Origin: Endothia cerciana
Lineage: Eukaryota; Ascomycota; Sordariomycetes; Diaporthales; Cryphonectriaceae
Assembly: GCA_026119935.1 (NCBI GenBank)
Contig: JALRMH010000004.1
Coordinates: forward strand, 682,001 to 746,000
DNA length: 64,000 bases
Reading direction: 5' to 3'
The position numbers and the translations under genes were made by a program. The notes beneath the pieces were generated by a model, which had not been told where the DNA came from, ran no database searches, and worked only from the letters and a program-made list of their open reading frames with translations. Shown in pieces: positions 33,181-45,636 of this stretch (its first letter is position 1; every line of letters begins with the position of its first letter).

Positions 33181-33948
33181 AACTTCCACGTTTGGAGATA
33201 GCAAAGCGATTTCCCGAAGTGTATTTGCAGTAGTAAATCTAGGACTACTACACTAAACTACGAGGGATCCAACTACGATACAAACTAAAGCACAAGAGAT
33301 CAAGTGTACACAAAATACTAAACACTGCCTAGCTCTGCTACTCGGGGGGTCATCAGCCGCTCCCCCTTCTCCCGAACCAACCTAACTCCTGACGTCGCTT
33401 ACTGCCGCCTTCTGCTCTCCTGTCTCTGCCAAGACCTGCTTGATTTTCGTGAGATCTCTATTCCCCTGTTGTAGTGCCTGTTATGCCGTCGGGGATGCCG
33501 TCTCCTGGTTGGCCGGTCGGACTAAATACAACGAGACCCGTGCAAGGCGAGTCTGCGGCCCAGGTTCTCGCCGGCGCGACCTGTGCTGGTACAGGCATAT
33601 ATAATTGGGAGGTGGGACCCGGCCACTGATTCTCGGTGCGCAGTGATCCAGTTTGATTCGAGTTCTGATTCAAGGGAGGTGACGGAGGCAGCTGGATATC
33701 AGCATCCTCAATGTCCTCGGCGTCCTCGGGCGTCCGCAGCGTCAGTAGGGAACCACATGACAATCAAGTCCGCGGAGATCATGGTTGTCCGGGCTATTAC
33801 AAAATTTCGTGGGCAAGATACATGCTTATATATGGCATCAAGAAACATGAATATCGTTGCAGTATTTAAAGTCACTGGGGAGAACGAGGCGAGCTTTCGT
33901 CCTCATTGCTCACCATGCACAACTGAGCGACACCGTCGTCCATCCACC
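33181..33948. other. spacer with one possible short reading frame
   Basis: A Pro-rich, codon-like open stretch on the - strand (about 33,458-33,755; segments PEDAEDIEDADIQLPPSPP and GQPGDGIPDG) has no in-frame ATG and could be an exon fragment or chance. Nothing else is seen. Confidence 0.3.
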
Positions 33949-35010
33949 ATGCCTTCCTTCGGCCATTTCCTTCATACCCAGTTGGTCTTCAAGATCCTTG
34001 AGCCCACCGCCTCCTTCGCTTCCCAGACAGTTATTGTCACTGGCGCTAATGGAGGTTTTGGCAAGGAATAGTCAAGCATATCATCCGTCTCGGCGCCAGC
34101 AAAGTCATCTGTGCTTGCCGCAGCGTGTCCAAGGGCGAAGAGGTCAAACGAGAGATTGAGGCCGTTTCGAAGATGCAGCCCTGATAAGATCGAAGTGTGG
34201 CAACTTGACCTTGAGTCGCCCCCGTCAATTAAGAGCTTCGTTGACTGAGCCAGCGCCCTACCTCGACTAGATATGATTAATCTCGCGGGCATCTTACGTG
34301 TCAACTTCAATATTGTCTATAACACCGAGCGCACTTTTGCTGTTAACGACATCGGCACATTCTTATTGGCGCTGCAAATACTTCCTAAGCTTGAGGAGAC
34401 GGCGCGGACCTACGGGGTGACACCGCATATGACGTTCGTAGAATCAGCTTTATACGATAGGGCCAACTACTCGGAAAAACACTGAGACGAGGTTTTTTCC
34501 TGGTTCAAGGATAAGTCGCACTTTGACGCGATGAATCAGGAAGGCAGATCCATCGCTTCAGCGGCGATACCGGCCTTCTTGCTAACTACAACAAGATATA
34601 ACCTCTCTAAGTTATTCCTACTCTATGCGACCATCAAGCTCTGCGTCATTATCGACCCAATCAATGGAGACGACCCGAACCCGATCGTAATCAACTCCGT
34701 TGATCCATGCTTTTGCAAGACAGGGCTCGGCACGGCGAGTGCGAAGATAGATGGACCCAAGCTCTTCTTCGCCAAGGCCTTCTTTAGTATCTTCGCGGCG
34801 GCCTTTGCTCGTTCAGCCGAGGAAGGGTCTCGACCGATAGTACAGGCCACCTCGACAGGACGAGAGTCCCATGGGCTTTATTTGCGGGCCGGTGCAGTAC
34901 AAGAGTATGCGCCCAATGCCCAAGACCAGGAGAAAGCTACGTATGTCTGGGATTTACTCTGCAAGAGGTTGGACGAGTTGCAGCCCGGTATATTGCAGAA
35001 CCTGAAGTAA
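33949..35010 (+). pseudogene. broken short-chain dehydrogenase/reductase gene
   Basis: Classical SDR fold (PF00106) with NAD(P)-dependent oxidoreductase activity in intact members. It starts at ATG 33949 and reads FASQTVIVTGANGGFGKE, the TGxxxGxG cofactor motif, then meets a stop after a one-base shift; the next frame continues with IVKHIIRLGASKVICACR. Another one-base insertion follows MQP before DKIEVWQLDLESP, and a TGA comes after SIKSFVD. NDIGTFLLALQILPKL, the serine region TFVESALYDR and the catalytic YNLSK at about 34,600 follow, with another TGA (34483) between them. The C-terminal 160 codons are open to TAA at 35010. Catalytic residues survive, so loss was probably recent; four lesions rule out a functional protein. 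Confidence 0.8.
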
Positions 35011-36364
35011 TGCTAGTTGCAAATAATTGTTTCTTCCTCTATGTCAAAGCAATAATATACAGGCTCGTCCTTGAAAAGATCCTTATGAAACTAATTCTAA
35101 TGGAAGTTCATGTAATGAAGTTGACATGGTATCTGATTTCACAGGAGCTCGAAAATTTACTCAGAGATGAATTAGTACCCATAATATACTAAGCCCTTCA
35201 TATCCGGGTCTCTGGCTAGAGGGATGTCACTCTTAAGAGTACAAGCACGGATATATAGCTACGATTATATCTTTCATTTAAGTAGAGTTGAATATAACAG
35301 TATATTCTTATCAAGATCTACGTGTTACCAAGCAAATACGAACCTTTTGACTAACCCCCGTTGAATGTTCAATTTCAAAACAATGGCTATAGCTCCAATA
35401 GATACATCGTAGTAGACGTTTAGTTTCGCTGTTTAGTAGCGTTCGCCAGCTTCTCCGCAAACCTGTTGAACCGGACCTCGGGCGCAGTCGCACAAGGATG
35501 ACGACCCGGGCAAAGGCCACAGAGGGCTCAGACAACCCTAGCGTGCTAGTCTGAATAAAAGAGTGGATGAAGCTTGATTTTCTTCAACTACAGGGCTCTT
35601 CGAGGGAACTCAGAGGGCTATTTATGTGCAACCATTCCCAGATTCTCTGGTTCAGGAGCTTCGCAATCAGGCGGTTCTGATACTCTTTCTGAGACCAGAA
35701 TCGAACTATCGTGACCTGATTCTGGCTATAGAGGTCTTACGATCAACACTCCTGCAGACCCACACCCAACAGTCTATGTCATACCCACCACAACAATGTC
35801 TATGAGCAGCTTAGCTTTTACACCTTTCGATGATGGCGTGGATACTACTTACAGACATGAGATTGACGCCCCGGTCCTATGCAAAACTCCATTAGCTCTA
35901 CCTCTCGTTCTATAAGAGAGCGATTCCAGACTTTCTTTTCATTCATCGCCGTCGCCCAACCTCTCGCAGAATTTCGTATATCGCTGTTTGATGTCTGTGA
36001 GATGGACTTTGTGTTTATGGTAGAGTGGTGGCAAAGGTCGTCGTCGCTGATCTCTATATGTGATATGCTACTGAGGTTCGTTTAAATGGAATTAGCGCAG
36101 GCTAGGGCTCGTCCAGCACCTGGTGCCAATCGATCTAGGTTATAATTCGGAATTTTATACTAAACCCTGACCTCGATATTAGCTATGCTATTCGAGTGAC
36201 ATATAGCGGTACTATAGTAGATGGATGCTGAGTACCCGATGAGTAATAAGCTGAAGTTCAAAAATTGATTAGCTGCTGAGAATTGGCAAATTCCGACGAA
36301 CAAGTAAAGAGCATGAAATCAAGTTGAACCAGGCGGTGTTAGTCTAGCGGATTCAAGATCTATA
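35011..36364. other. AT-rich, gene-free block
   Basis: Clearly richer in A+T and TpA than the rest of the window, especially 35,010-35,330 and 36,100-36,350, with stops in all frames. No protein similarity was recognised. Fungal RIP (repeat-induced C to T mutation) of an old repeat could give this composition, but no repeat partner is visible here. Confidence 0.4.
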
Positions 36365-37870
36365 TCACTTTTCAGCCCTCGTCCAGCAGTCTGGCTGCCT
36401 CCCTTCTCCCGCCTGAGCACCTCTGCCGCAGCTCCTAGCACCGTGCACTTCCTCGAGGGATGGAGATTGAGGATACGTCCAATACGAAGAAGCGTCCTCT
36501 ACTGACTCATCCCCGCTGTGATCATCCTCGTCTAGGAGTAGTGAATCGATCTCGAGCCTCACCCTGGCTACACCAATTTTCCGTGGAATTTGACGATTTC
36601 CCCCTCCGATTGCGCAGGTGGACCATGGGTCTGGAGGTGGGCTGACATCAACTTCTGAACATGCGTCCGAGTCCGACTTTGCCCCAGTTGTTGACATGTT
36701 GAGGGAGTGATTAGGGCTTTGAGGTGCCTGAGATGTTGAAGAGGATTGAACGGGTTCGTGAATTGCGCTATCATCCGTTGAGTCTCGCAAATTGCCTTTG
36801 TCTCCCAGTTCGTTTTCCTGTGATTCGCGGATCTCCGTAGGGCTCTGTTCGACTGGCTCTGCGTCCTGTTGCCGAACAATGGTGCCATCGATAGAGTCTC
36901 TCTTAAGGCTTCCCATCAAGCTGGAGCACTTGGTCCCGGTGTGACCATGGCTCTTCTGTTCTTGTACTCGGTGTTCCCAGAAGTTGTGGCGTTCAAATGC
37001 TAATTCTGCAACCCGATCCGGTAGCACGTTCGCCATGCCAAGAGGATTCGAAATATCCTCTCGAAAGCCCTGATCTCACAACAGAGTCCAGGAAGCCTCG
37101 TGTAGATCCTTCGCGCTCAGCTCCTTTGAATAGTCGGTGGCATACGGCCAGGCCGGGCAGGGCACGCCTTCGAAGAGAAAATCGCCCACACTTTACGCCA
37201 TGCCTCTGCGACTGAGTCCTCCAGGTCTGAAATCTTGCGCTTCATTCCAAGGGCGCGGATTCTTTCATATCGCTCCGCTGTAACTGCAATAACTTCGATT
37301 GGAGTCGTGGGCTTCTGACATTGTCGTGCTCGTATGTGTGTAGACAAGTCTCTTTCTTCATGCCTCCCGGTAAAGAATCTGCCGCAAACCACGCAATGAA
37401 GCCGAGGACCGTGTATCGAGCCTATCCCTACCAGATGCTCCTTCAAGGCCCTCCAGTCCTTGAAACTTCCGCACTTAGGGAAACTTCTCGGGATATCTGT
37501 GTCTGAATGGACATGTCGCTCGCAAGTTATTGGCTTGTACCCCCTTTCGCGTGAACGGGTCCAGCTCTGGCTTTGCGTCAAATTGCCGTGCTGACGCTGG
37601 CTTCAGACCTACGAGTGTAGACGGTCTTGCCGGTGTCTTTCCAGTCAGTGGAATGTAGATACTTTCATCATACAGCTTATGACCATCTGTTTTCGCGTCG
37701 CTCGATTCCTGTACCACTTGGACTATCTGCTCTTGAGTCAACAAGAATTCTGTGATGGCTTGTCTCAAGGTGTACATGTTCAAGGAGTAAGTAAGGCTCG
37801 GTGAATGAGGATGATTCACGCTCATAATGGCCTGGAGCGCTGCCTCGGACTGGGATAAGGCTACTACCAC
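36365..37870 (-). pseudogene. broken fungal C2H2 zinc-finger-like gene
   Basis: Three overlapping frames on the - strand form one protein-like order: MVVALSQSEAALQAIMS to ATCPFRHRYPEKFP (37870-37475), then KCGSFKDWRALKEHLV, HCVVCGRFFTGRHEERDL, THIRARQCQKP and VIAVTAERYERIRAL (to about 37,117). This is the common ascomycete pattern of a CPF(Y/R)xR(D/Y)P start, a KEHL helix and a degenerate C2H2 finger. A one-base gain in a C run (about 37,488) breaks the frame between PEKFP and KCGSF. A second frame (37036-36365), reading RVAELAFERHNFWEHRVQEQ and an acidic tail (LLLDEDDHSGDESVED), appears to be its C-terminus, separated by a TGA. Such proteins are presumed nuclear regulators; no target is known. 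Confidence 0.6.
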
Positions 37871-40800
37871 AATTCGAGCCCCGTCCTCTGATCGGAGTCG
37901 GCTGTCGTAATAAATTCGTTAGAATCTCGTTCGAAGCTTTGTGGCGGTACCGTCCCACTGGTGGTCTTCTATACTAACGTGGGTTTATCCGTCGAGCGCA
38001 AGCGAGGCACAAGGGTAGACCCCGAGTCATCGTAGTGCTCATTGTCAGACGCATCGCCGACAGCGTCCACGTCAGCTCTGTCACTCGAACCATGATAAGG
38101 CATTGTAGGGAGCGGGCAGACTTTGCTCGGGACTCGAGATAAAGAATGGGATGTCGATGTACGTTATAATTGTGCTGCTCAGGCAGGCGAGAGGTTCCGC
38201 GGTAGGATGGCAAGATGCCTAGGTTTGCCACAGCAGTCCAGCAGCCCTGGAAGCGAAGCTGACGACCGACTTCGAGGGGTCCAGCCAGCACATCCATAAC
38301 CGAATGTGGCTAAGCCCAACACAATTGTGCGGAATGTGCAGAAATGATGTGTTACACAACCACACATCTCGACAAGACGACGGAAGCAACACATTTAGGC
38401 TTGAGGGAGGGAAGAAATGTGGGGGACGAAATTTTTACCGACACAACTAGTGCAAGATGGTCTCGCGGACGATCTCTATCTCATAGTGTGATAGCACAAG
38501 AATGCTTTACGTCCTGCTGCATCGACTTGTGTGATACCGAGACCATGATATCTGCTTTAATTTCAGCTAGACAGCGGCTCCTTCGCCTGCTTTGGAGTGG
38601 CCTCTTTTGATGGGTGTGTACGGCTTTACATGGGGGGTCAAGTACGTGTATATGTAACGATAGAAAGAGCCGAGTTCTCAAGTAGACCGCAGGTAAACAA
38701 ATCTCAATACTTACCTAGATATCTAAATATTATATCCAGACCAATGAAATTTGTGAATACGTCTCTACAATTAACAGGACCCAACCCTCATGTAATCACC
38801 AGAGAAAAAGCAGTAGAGGACTCAATTATGAATGGTTTGTGTATAAAGCGATAGGTTGCGCTCATCTCAATAGGGTCATATCTTGGTCGAGGTCTTGAGC
38901 CACGTCTTCCACAAGCACCACTTGTGTGTGGTCCACACGATCGCAGACAGGGTCTGGAGCAAGTTCATCTCTGAGCATATAAATATCGCATCAGTTTCAA
39001 AAACGACGGAAACATACCCGACAGTGGTCCTTGCTCCCAGGCCCTTCTTCTTCTATCGGCTCTTCACAGTCTTTACTCGCACCTGGTTTCCAACACCCCC
39101 CATCCGGCCATCATGCCATCACCCAAGAACACCAGGACCTCCACAAGACGAGATAGTGCTATGAACAAGCAGGGCAGTTCAAATGTATCCATGAGAAGGT
39201 TTTAAGACTGACAGCGGGCAGGCCAAAGAAACATATCAGCTAAGACTTGAAGGGCACCGACAGCACGGTTTGTGAGCCTGGCAGTCTGTACTCAGAGGAG
39301 GTTGTCAATAAGGCGGCAATTTATGAGATGGATATTGTCTTGCTTTCACAGCACGACATGGCTACGCATCTTGGGGTGGGAACTCAGTTCGCGGATATTG
39401 CCGAGTTACAGGAGCAGCATTAACGATGGCACTTACGAGTAAATGGCCGGCTCGCTGCAGTAGTGCGAGGCATGTGAAGGTGCCTGGTGTACAACTGATA
39501 TGCTGCTGGTCATTCACTCACCTTCGTACACTAGAAGGTATAACAATCTCAGTGCCTGAAAATGGTCCATAAACACGTTGTGTATCTGAAAACTTCAGTC
39601 ATGTTTATCCTTCTACAGCTTATCACCCTGAAGTCACGGCGCCGTCCCGAGCTCTGCAGGCTATGATTTTTTATTATATTTTTTAATAGAACCTACACCC
39701 TTCTAGTAACTACACTTTTCGAGTTCCAACACTTGTCTCCTAAGTTCGGCAGATCTTGCCTCGCGGGATAGAGTTACCTAGATGCCCGCGCTGCTCATCC
39801 CTCAACGTCTCCTAAGAGGAGCAACAACAGCCATTGAAAGAAGCTTGAAGAGGTGCTAGCCCATCATCGCTTGACTACTTATCTAGGTATTATACCTCCG
39901 AGGGAAGCCTCCCAACAAAACTCAGAGCGCAAGATGAGAGGAAAGATCTGCCAAGTGAGACGGCGATGGTGTGTCCACATCCCAGGACTTTGCGCAGCCA
40001 AACACCTCTTGGTACTCGACCTGGCCTTTTCAAAACCGGGCTATACGAAAAAATGGATCAGGATACCCTTCAGGAGACAGAGAGAAAGGGGGGGGGGGTG
40101 GTGAGGGGTTTGACACCCCGGCACAAGAGGAGAGGGGCAGGCCTCTGCCGCACACGCGCAACGTACCACGGGATAGATTTAAGGATATATACGTCTGACA
40201 GGCAAACAAAGCGCGGGCCGGCCCTCCCCCGCCTCACGCACACCTGCGCATCCCTCCCTCAGACTCGATCTCACGTCATCATCGCCTGGGGACGCTGAGA
40301 GTTGACTCGGGCCTGCGTGCTTGCTTTCAGCCGAGCAAGGCGGCAGAGGAGGAAGGCAGACATCAGCGCGGAGTAGCCAGGTGACGAGCAGGGTGCGGGT
40401 GCCCGACAAAGGCAATCGGCCATCGACATGAACCTTCTTGCCCTATACTGGATCCCTACCACAGTGATGCTTCTACCTACCTACCACGGCTCATTTTCTT
40501 CCGTGTTGCCAGCTACGTCCGAGCAACTCTACCAGAATTGTTTACCCCAAGTTTGAAGGCGTCTCGTCTGTGATTCTTGGACACAGCGTGCTAGGTCACG
40601 TCCGATCGGAAAATACTAATCACCTTAGAAGTACCAAGACTGCAAGGGGACGCAAGTGGCGTGGATATGTATATGGATAATTGTGTTTCGATCCGTGTTA
40701 AAATTGGCCACACGCCATCATAGCGGCTCAGAATTCCAGGACTCCAACTTCGCCACGCAAGCCCTTGATCCTTGGCCGAAGCATTCATCCAAACCTGTGA

Positions 40801-41136
40801 GTCTCTCGACTGTCATTCACACGGAATGGTGTTCAAAGAAGGCCAACCCCCCCCCCCCCCCCGAAAAAAAAAGATAGGCATTCATCCCTGTACGCCAAGG
40901 CTCCATGTTCCCTTGAATTCGATCCTTGACCTCCCATTGTGTATTCGCCGTGGGATGTCGCTCGCTCTCTGCTCAGTGTGATGGGAATATCCGGCTCTGT
41001 AATTCTGGATAGAATGGGTATTTCCGTCGCACAACCGCCCGCTGCCTCTAGCTCTATTGAGCCCCTGACGCGCCAGGTGCCCTAGTGCGCCTCAGTGTCA
41101 CCATAAGTTTATACTGTTCCCACCTATTTAATGGCC
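37871..41136. other. long spacer, mostly gene-free
   Basis: 38,040-38,130 on the - strand may hold a 5' exon of the C2H2 relic. The rest is gene-free as far as can be seen, with AT-rich stretches (38,690-38,870 and 39,660-39,700), a G11 run (40088-40098) and a C16 run (40847-40862). Confidence 0.4.
39111..39423 (+). pseudogene. unrecognised coding-like relic
   Basis: From ATG 39111 a short frame (MPSPKNTRTSTRRDSAMNK) meets a stop. About 70 bases on, another frame reads KGTDSTVCEPGSLYSEEV then VNKAAIYEMDIVLLSQHDMA with protein-like composition before TAA. I do not recognise the family. It is reported because composition and continuity differ from the AT-rich surroundings. Confidence 0.2.
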
Positions 41137-42755
41137 TCATCGGTTGGACCATGAGCTGTCGCTGCGGTTACGGCCTGCTCCTTGTCGTACAGCATCACTG
41201 TAACTCGGGATCGGCGGGCTCTCCCGCCCTGTAGTATTCCGCCTGCTGCCACGCCCAGTCGCCGTTACTGATGACGCTCCTCTGCTCCGAGAGACACGTA
41301 TCAAGGGTGCATGCTCGCTGTCCGAGCTGTTCCGTTGACTGTCAGCGTCAGATGATTCGGGGCTAGTATATTCAGGTGGCGGATGGGTTGGCTCTTGCAG
41401 ACCAAGACCCACTGAGGGCAGTGTGGTAGTCGCATCCGCGGGGCCCGCGGCGGCGGCAGCGCTGCTAGGCTCGCCGCCTTCGTCGCTGGGTACAAGCTGG
41501 GCGAGTGAGATGTCAGTAGGGCTGCGAGCAGGGCCAGGACTCGTCGGAGAGAGAACCCTGAAGTTTCCGGACCGCGTGCGACCGTGACCTTGCTGAGGCT
41601 CAAGATCTTGCTGATGCTGCGGTCTGAAGTACGTCTGGACAGACTGGCTATGACCGTGGCCACGCAGGGATCCAGTGTACCCATCCTTCCTGCCAGTCTC
41701 CAACAAGATGCTACCGGCCTCGGAACCGTAGGGTGGTGGTGGGGCCAGAGACCCTATCATCGGTGCGAGGCCCCATTTCTTGACATTGGCCTCGATAAAG
41801 ACAAAGCCAGCTTGTCCGAAGTTGACGTGTACAGTTGCGGGTCCGTTGGCGCCAATCGCGGGGAAGAAGTTGGGGTTCTTGATGCCGTGTACGACGTCGT
41901 CCAGCTTTTTCCCGTTGCGGGTAAAGAATATGCATCCCGTTCGCGGTCGGTATCCGCACCCGATCACGTCGCCCTGAACGATCGCAGGGCCGTACGGCGT
42001 CTGGTGGAATGGTTGGTTGGCACGCTTGAAACCGTTTGAAAAGTAGGCCGCCGAGTGTCGGTGAAAGCCTGCCATAGCGTCAGTACACATGCCCGCACGA
42101 AATCGGGTTCCGGAGAGGCCATCGCCGAGACGTACCTGGTAGCCTGAACAAAGGATAAGGCTTAGTAGCCATCCCGATCGCGACCAGAGTCGCTTCGGGC
42201 TTGTCGTATATCTTTGCCTCCCAGTAGTAGACCTCGTTCTGTTTCGGGACGGGAAGGTTGGTCATGACGGTACACTCGGAGTCGAAGAACTCTATCTCTG
42301 TGCGGCCCTCGACGAAGCAGTTCGCAATCTCGAGTTCCGGCTCGAACTCCCATGCCGAGACGCCCTTCTCTTGTATAGCCAGATACTGAGATAGTGATAT
42401 ATCGGTCTGCACGGACTCGGGAGGATTGGATGTGACGAATGCTGGTGCGCGGTTAGCATGATGATTGCCTTCCTCGTTATCGCTAGGCTGGCGTGGACGT
42501 ACCCTTGGCTCGGAGATACTCTGATCTCTGCATGTCGTCCATGGTCTCGAGAGCCTCCGCCTCCTCTCTGGCAAAGGCCTGTTCGTCATCGTACTCGCCG
42601 GGTCGACCGATCCGGTCGAGGAGGATGCGACCTGAGTTTGTGTATTTGAAGAAGTAAATGAGGACGAAGATGATGCCTATCAACACGGCGGAGCCAAGGG
42701 AAGACAGCAGCCCGATAACAACGCCGTTCAGGGCGTCGGGCGATCTCGACACCAT
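41137..42755 (-). CDS. SSH4/EAR1-type endosomal SPRY-domain adaptor
   Basis: Three exons (42755-42503, 42441-42136, 42068-41137; introns 61 and 67 nt with GTACGT donors) give 496 residues. Order: a transmembrane anchor at about 10-36 (SAVLIGIIFVLIYFFKY), the block EYDDEQAFAREEAEALETMD, then WEFEPELEIANCFVEGRTEI and the SPRY/B30.2 domain (YYWEAKIYDKPEATLVAIGM, ending KKLDDVVHGIKNPNFFP and NFGQAGFVFIEANVKKWG). After it comes PPPPYGSE (about 296-303), a PPxY motif of the kind that binds WW domains of NEDD4/Rsp5 ubiquitin ligases, and a disordered tail. In yeast Ssh4 and Ear1 recruit Rsp5 to cargo at endosomes and vacuole for sorting into multivesicular bodies. All key parts are present, so the same role is likely. 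Confidence 0.93.
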
Positions 42756-44002
42756 GGTCGATCTGAGGCTCGCGCGATCACGAGCAGATGGGTGGTCGCC
42801 GCACTATCGTAGGTAGGAGTGTCGTGAGCTGTCGTGAGATCGTGGTCCTGGGGACTTGGTCCGAGGGTGGCGTTACCACCGTGACGCAATCATTCGAGGA
42901 GGGTCGCCTCGCAGAAGGGGACGGGCTGAAGGGGAGAAGAGGCGAGCAGCAACCGGCTGAAATGAACGTCGCCGTCGACAGGAGGAAACGGTGCCGGTGC
43001 CAGTGGAGTGAGGTCAAGACGAAGGAAAAAGAATGGGGTCGTGTGAGTGGTGATGTGGTTGGTGGTTGGACGCAACCTGTGACACGAGCGGGACGCTGCG
43101 AAGCTGGTTCGGAAGAAGGCCTGCTGCAGCCGTGGGTCGGTCCAGCCTTGGAATGCCAACCAGTCCAAGGCAGTCTAGGTGCAGCTGCGTTGCGTTGCGC
43201 GGTCTGCAGAGCAGGCTCGGCTGAAGCGGTAGCGGTAGCGGTTGCAGATGCGGCTGCACCTGGGCAGAGTGCAGGTGCAGGCTCTGAGGACGTCCGTCGC
43301 TGGTGGCTGGCTGCCAGTTACAGGTGCGATTCGCTAGGGGGTACACAGTACTCGAGGATGTACTCAGATGCAGAGTTGGTATCACAGGCGGGTGAGGAGA
43401 GCAAACCCAGGACGATAAGGCACTTTACTCAACAAAAGAAATCATGTGAGGCAGTCGATGCTAAGGGTATCTTGCTTTAGGTGGGGAGGGGAAAGAGAAG
43501 AAGGAAAGATTGGTCAGTCAGGTCAGGTGAGGAGTAGGAGAAGTGAAGTCATCTAGTTGGAAGAATACGGAAGAAACGGATGAGGGGAAAGAAGTCAGTT
43601 GGCAGTGGAAAAGTTCGACCCAGGGACGGGATTTGCTGTGATTGTAGTTTTGGGGCAGCGGGCGTAAGCGCCGGCAGATCCATGGTAACAACTCTCGTCC
43701 AGCGGTGCCAGCAGCGGCTGAAGAGTACCGCAGGTAGCAGTGCACTAGCAATGGCAGGCTGGGTCCCAGGCCAGGCCTCAGATGGGGGGAGGATCCGAAA
43801 GCCCGCCATTTTCGTCTTACAGTGCAGCGTCAGCCAAGGTACTTATGACCCGTGCACTGCTAGTCTTCATAACCAGGATACAGCCGAAACATTAATATGT
43901 TCCCCTGTGGGGGTACAAGAGGGCCGATGCCAAGATAGTAATGACGCTGGCCTGGCATGTAGGTTTGGTCTTGAGACAGCCGTGACAGGCCTGAAGGGAC
44001 AG

Positions 44003-44032
44003 GGAGGAGGAGGAGGAGGAGGAGGAGGAGGA
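44003..44032. repeat. (GGA)n microsatellite
   Basis: About nine consecutive GGA units. Confidence 0.9.
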
Positions 44033-44300
44033 CTCCCTCAATTCTATGAATCACACTCATCTCGTCCACTTCCAACCTGGAACATCTCAATAAAGATTGT
44101 CCAACATCTGCATGAACCAGCCGGTTCATCGTCCTCAACGCCGGCAGTCCTCTGCAGTCGAGATGCATACTTCGATCCCTCCCTTCTCTCGTCGCTCTCA
44201 GGAGATTATGTTTGCGTCACCAGCTTCTCGTATCGACCTGCAAGCCTGTGCTGCGTTTGAGCCCGCGACCCACAGTTCACAGCATGATCGCCCCGCTCTT

Positions 44301-44332
44301 GCCCCTGGCCCCTGGCCCCTGGCCCCTGGCCC
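44301..44332. repeat. (CCCCTGG)4 tandem repeat
   Basis: Four head-to-tail copies of CCCCTGG, the last ending in CCCT. Confidence 0.85.
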
Positions 44333-45498
44333 TCCAGCTGGCTGGCATGGCGTATTGCGGGTCTTCTCGGGGTCTTCTGGTGAGGCTCTGGCCTGCTCAG
44401 GTGGTTTCATGACAGGCCAGGACGTGAGCCGCTACGGTCAACGACATGGCCCGGAACCGGCCTTCTGACCACCTTTCCGACCTCTCCTCTGGCGGCAACA
44501 CGCCAACTACGCATACTTGATCTACTTGAGACGCCCCTCAAGAGTCACCAGCGTGCAGCGCAACTCAGACTTGTCTTCATTCCAGATCGCCTACGGCCCC
44601 GGGCAGCTGGCTGTCGAGCTCCAGTCGCTTCGCGTCCTGATACTATTTTTATATTTAAGCTTATGACTCCCACCCAGGCGCACCCAGGCACCTCTTCCTC
44701 CACCACACTCCTTATTCATTGCGATTGCTTGCCAGAGTTGTGAGATGTACTCACTGACCTCTCAGCCACCATAATGCGCATTATGAGCAACCACCAGGAC
44801 AAACTGCATTCAGTGTCTCACAAGGGTGCGATAATCATCGCCGAGGAGGACGTCCCCACGCCGCAGTCTGCACCCATGGATGCCAATCACAGCCCAGTCC
44901 TCGAGGGCCACCGAGACAGGGACCTCACCATCCGTGCGAGGCACAGAGAAATAGGGCGACTTCCTCCGGGATATCTGACGACCATTTAAAGTTCAAGCCC
45001 GGGGTCCGATAATTTCGTGGCAGTTGGGGGCCCGACTGCGGCCGGTCATTCCGACCTCGGGAGTCTATAGCAGCTCTGGGCCCCGACCTGGCCTGACCTG
45101 GCCCGAACACAGTGTCAGACGACCGATGACCTATCTCCAAGTTCTGAATACAGAAATAGCCCCAATTCTAACAAGTCTGCGAGGAAAGATGTGCGTTGTG
45201 TATTCGATCCGTGGGTCAGTGTCAACTTCTCCTGGAAGTACTGAGGCGCGTAGTAGGCACTACGGTCTTGTTAAGTCTCCGAGTGTCTATTTCTACGAAT
45301 TCGGCCGCCATAGATTCATAACACCTTGCCTCTTTGGTTTTGTTGAGGCTGGATTATTACCTTTGACAGACAGCTCTGAGCAGAATTGTCACGCTCTTCT
45401 TCCTTGTATAAACTTTGCATAGTCGAAGGGCGGTCCACCATCCCATCCCCTGGCCGGGTCGGGATCCATGACACGAGAAGGGGTGGACCATGAAAACC

Positions 45499-45517
45499 AA
45501 AAAAACAAGGAAATAAA
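45499..45517 (-). terminator. RNA polymerase III terminator of the 5S gene
   Basis: On the - strand TTTT follows the 5S 3' end directly and a run of seven T lies about a dozen bases downstream (45505-45499). Confidence 0.7.
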
Positions 45518-45636
45518 ACGTACAACACCGGGTATTCGCTAATGGTCACCCACTTAACTACTAATCCGGCCCTTAGTGGCTTATTTAGGGGAGAGCAGAC
45601 GGGATCCCAAGTTTTCCACTAGGTATGGTCGTACGT
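45518..45636 (-). rRNA. dispersed 5S rRNA gene
   Basis: Read 5'-3' on the - strand, this 119-nt segment begins ACGTACGACCATACC and contains GGAAAACTTGGGATCCCGTC, GCTCTCCCCTAAATAAGCCA, GGCCGGATTAGTAGTT and GTGGGTGACCATTAGCGAAT, ending GTGTTGTACGT. These are the conserved blocks of fungal 5S rRNA in order and spacing. Terminal helix I pairs perfectly (ACGTAC with GTACGT). The GGGTGACC loop is enclosed by GTTAA and TTAGC, which also pair. T-runs follow the 3' end, as expected for RNA polymerase III. Dispersed 5S genes outside the rDNA are normal in filamentous ascomycetes. It differs from the commonest sequence I recall at several positions; see findings. Confidence 0.85.

Larger units (their letters stand above)
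42756..45517. other. long upstream region with repeats
   Basis: The first several hundred bases are probably promoter and 5' leader of the SSH4 homologue. A 230-codon open frame on + (42788-43480) mirrors GC-rich DNA and shows no family features. Trinucleotide and heptanucleotide repeats lie near 44,000 and 44,300. No supported gene. Confidence 0.4.

Noticed and set aside
42788..43480. 230-codon frame upstream of SSH4
   Set aside because: Overlaps the probable promoter and leader on the other strand; no domain or splice support.
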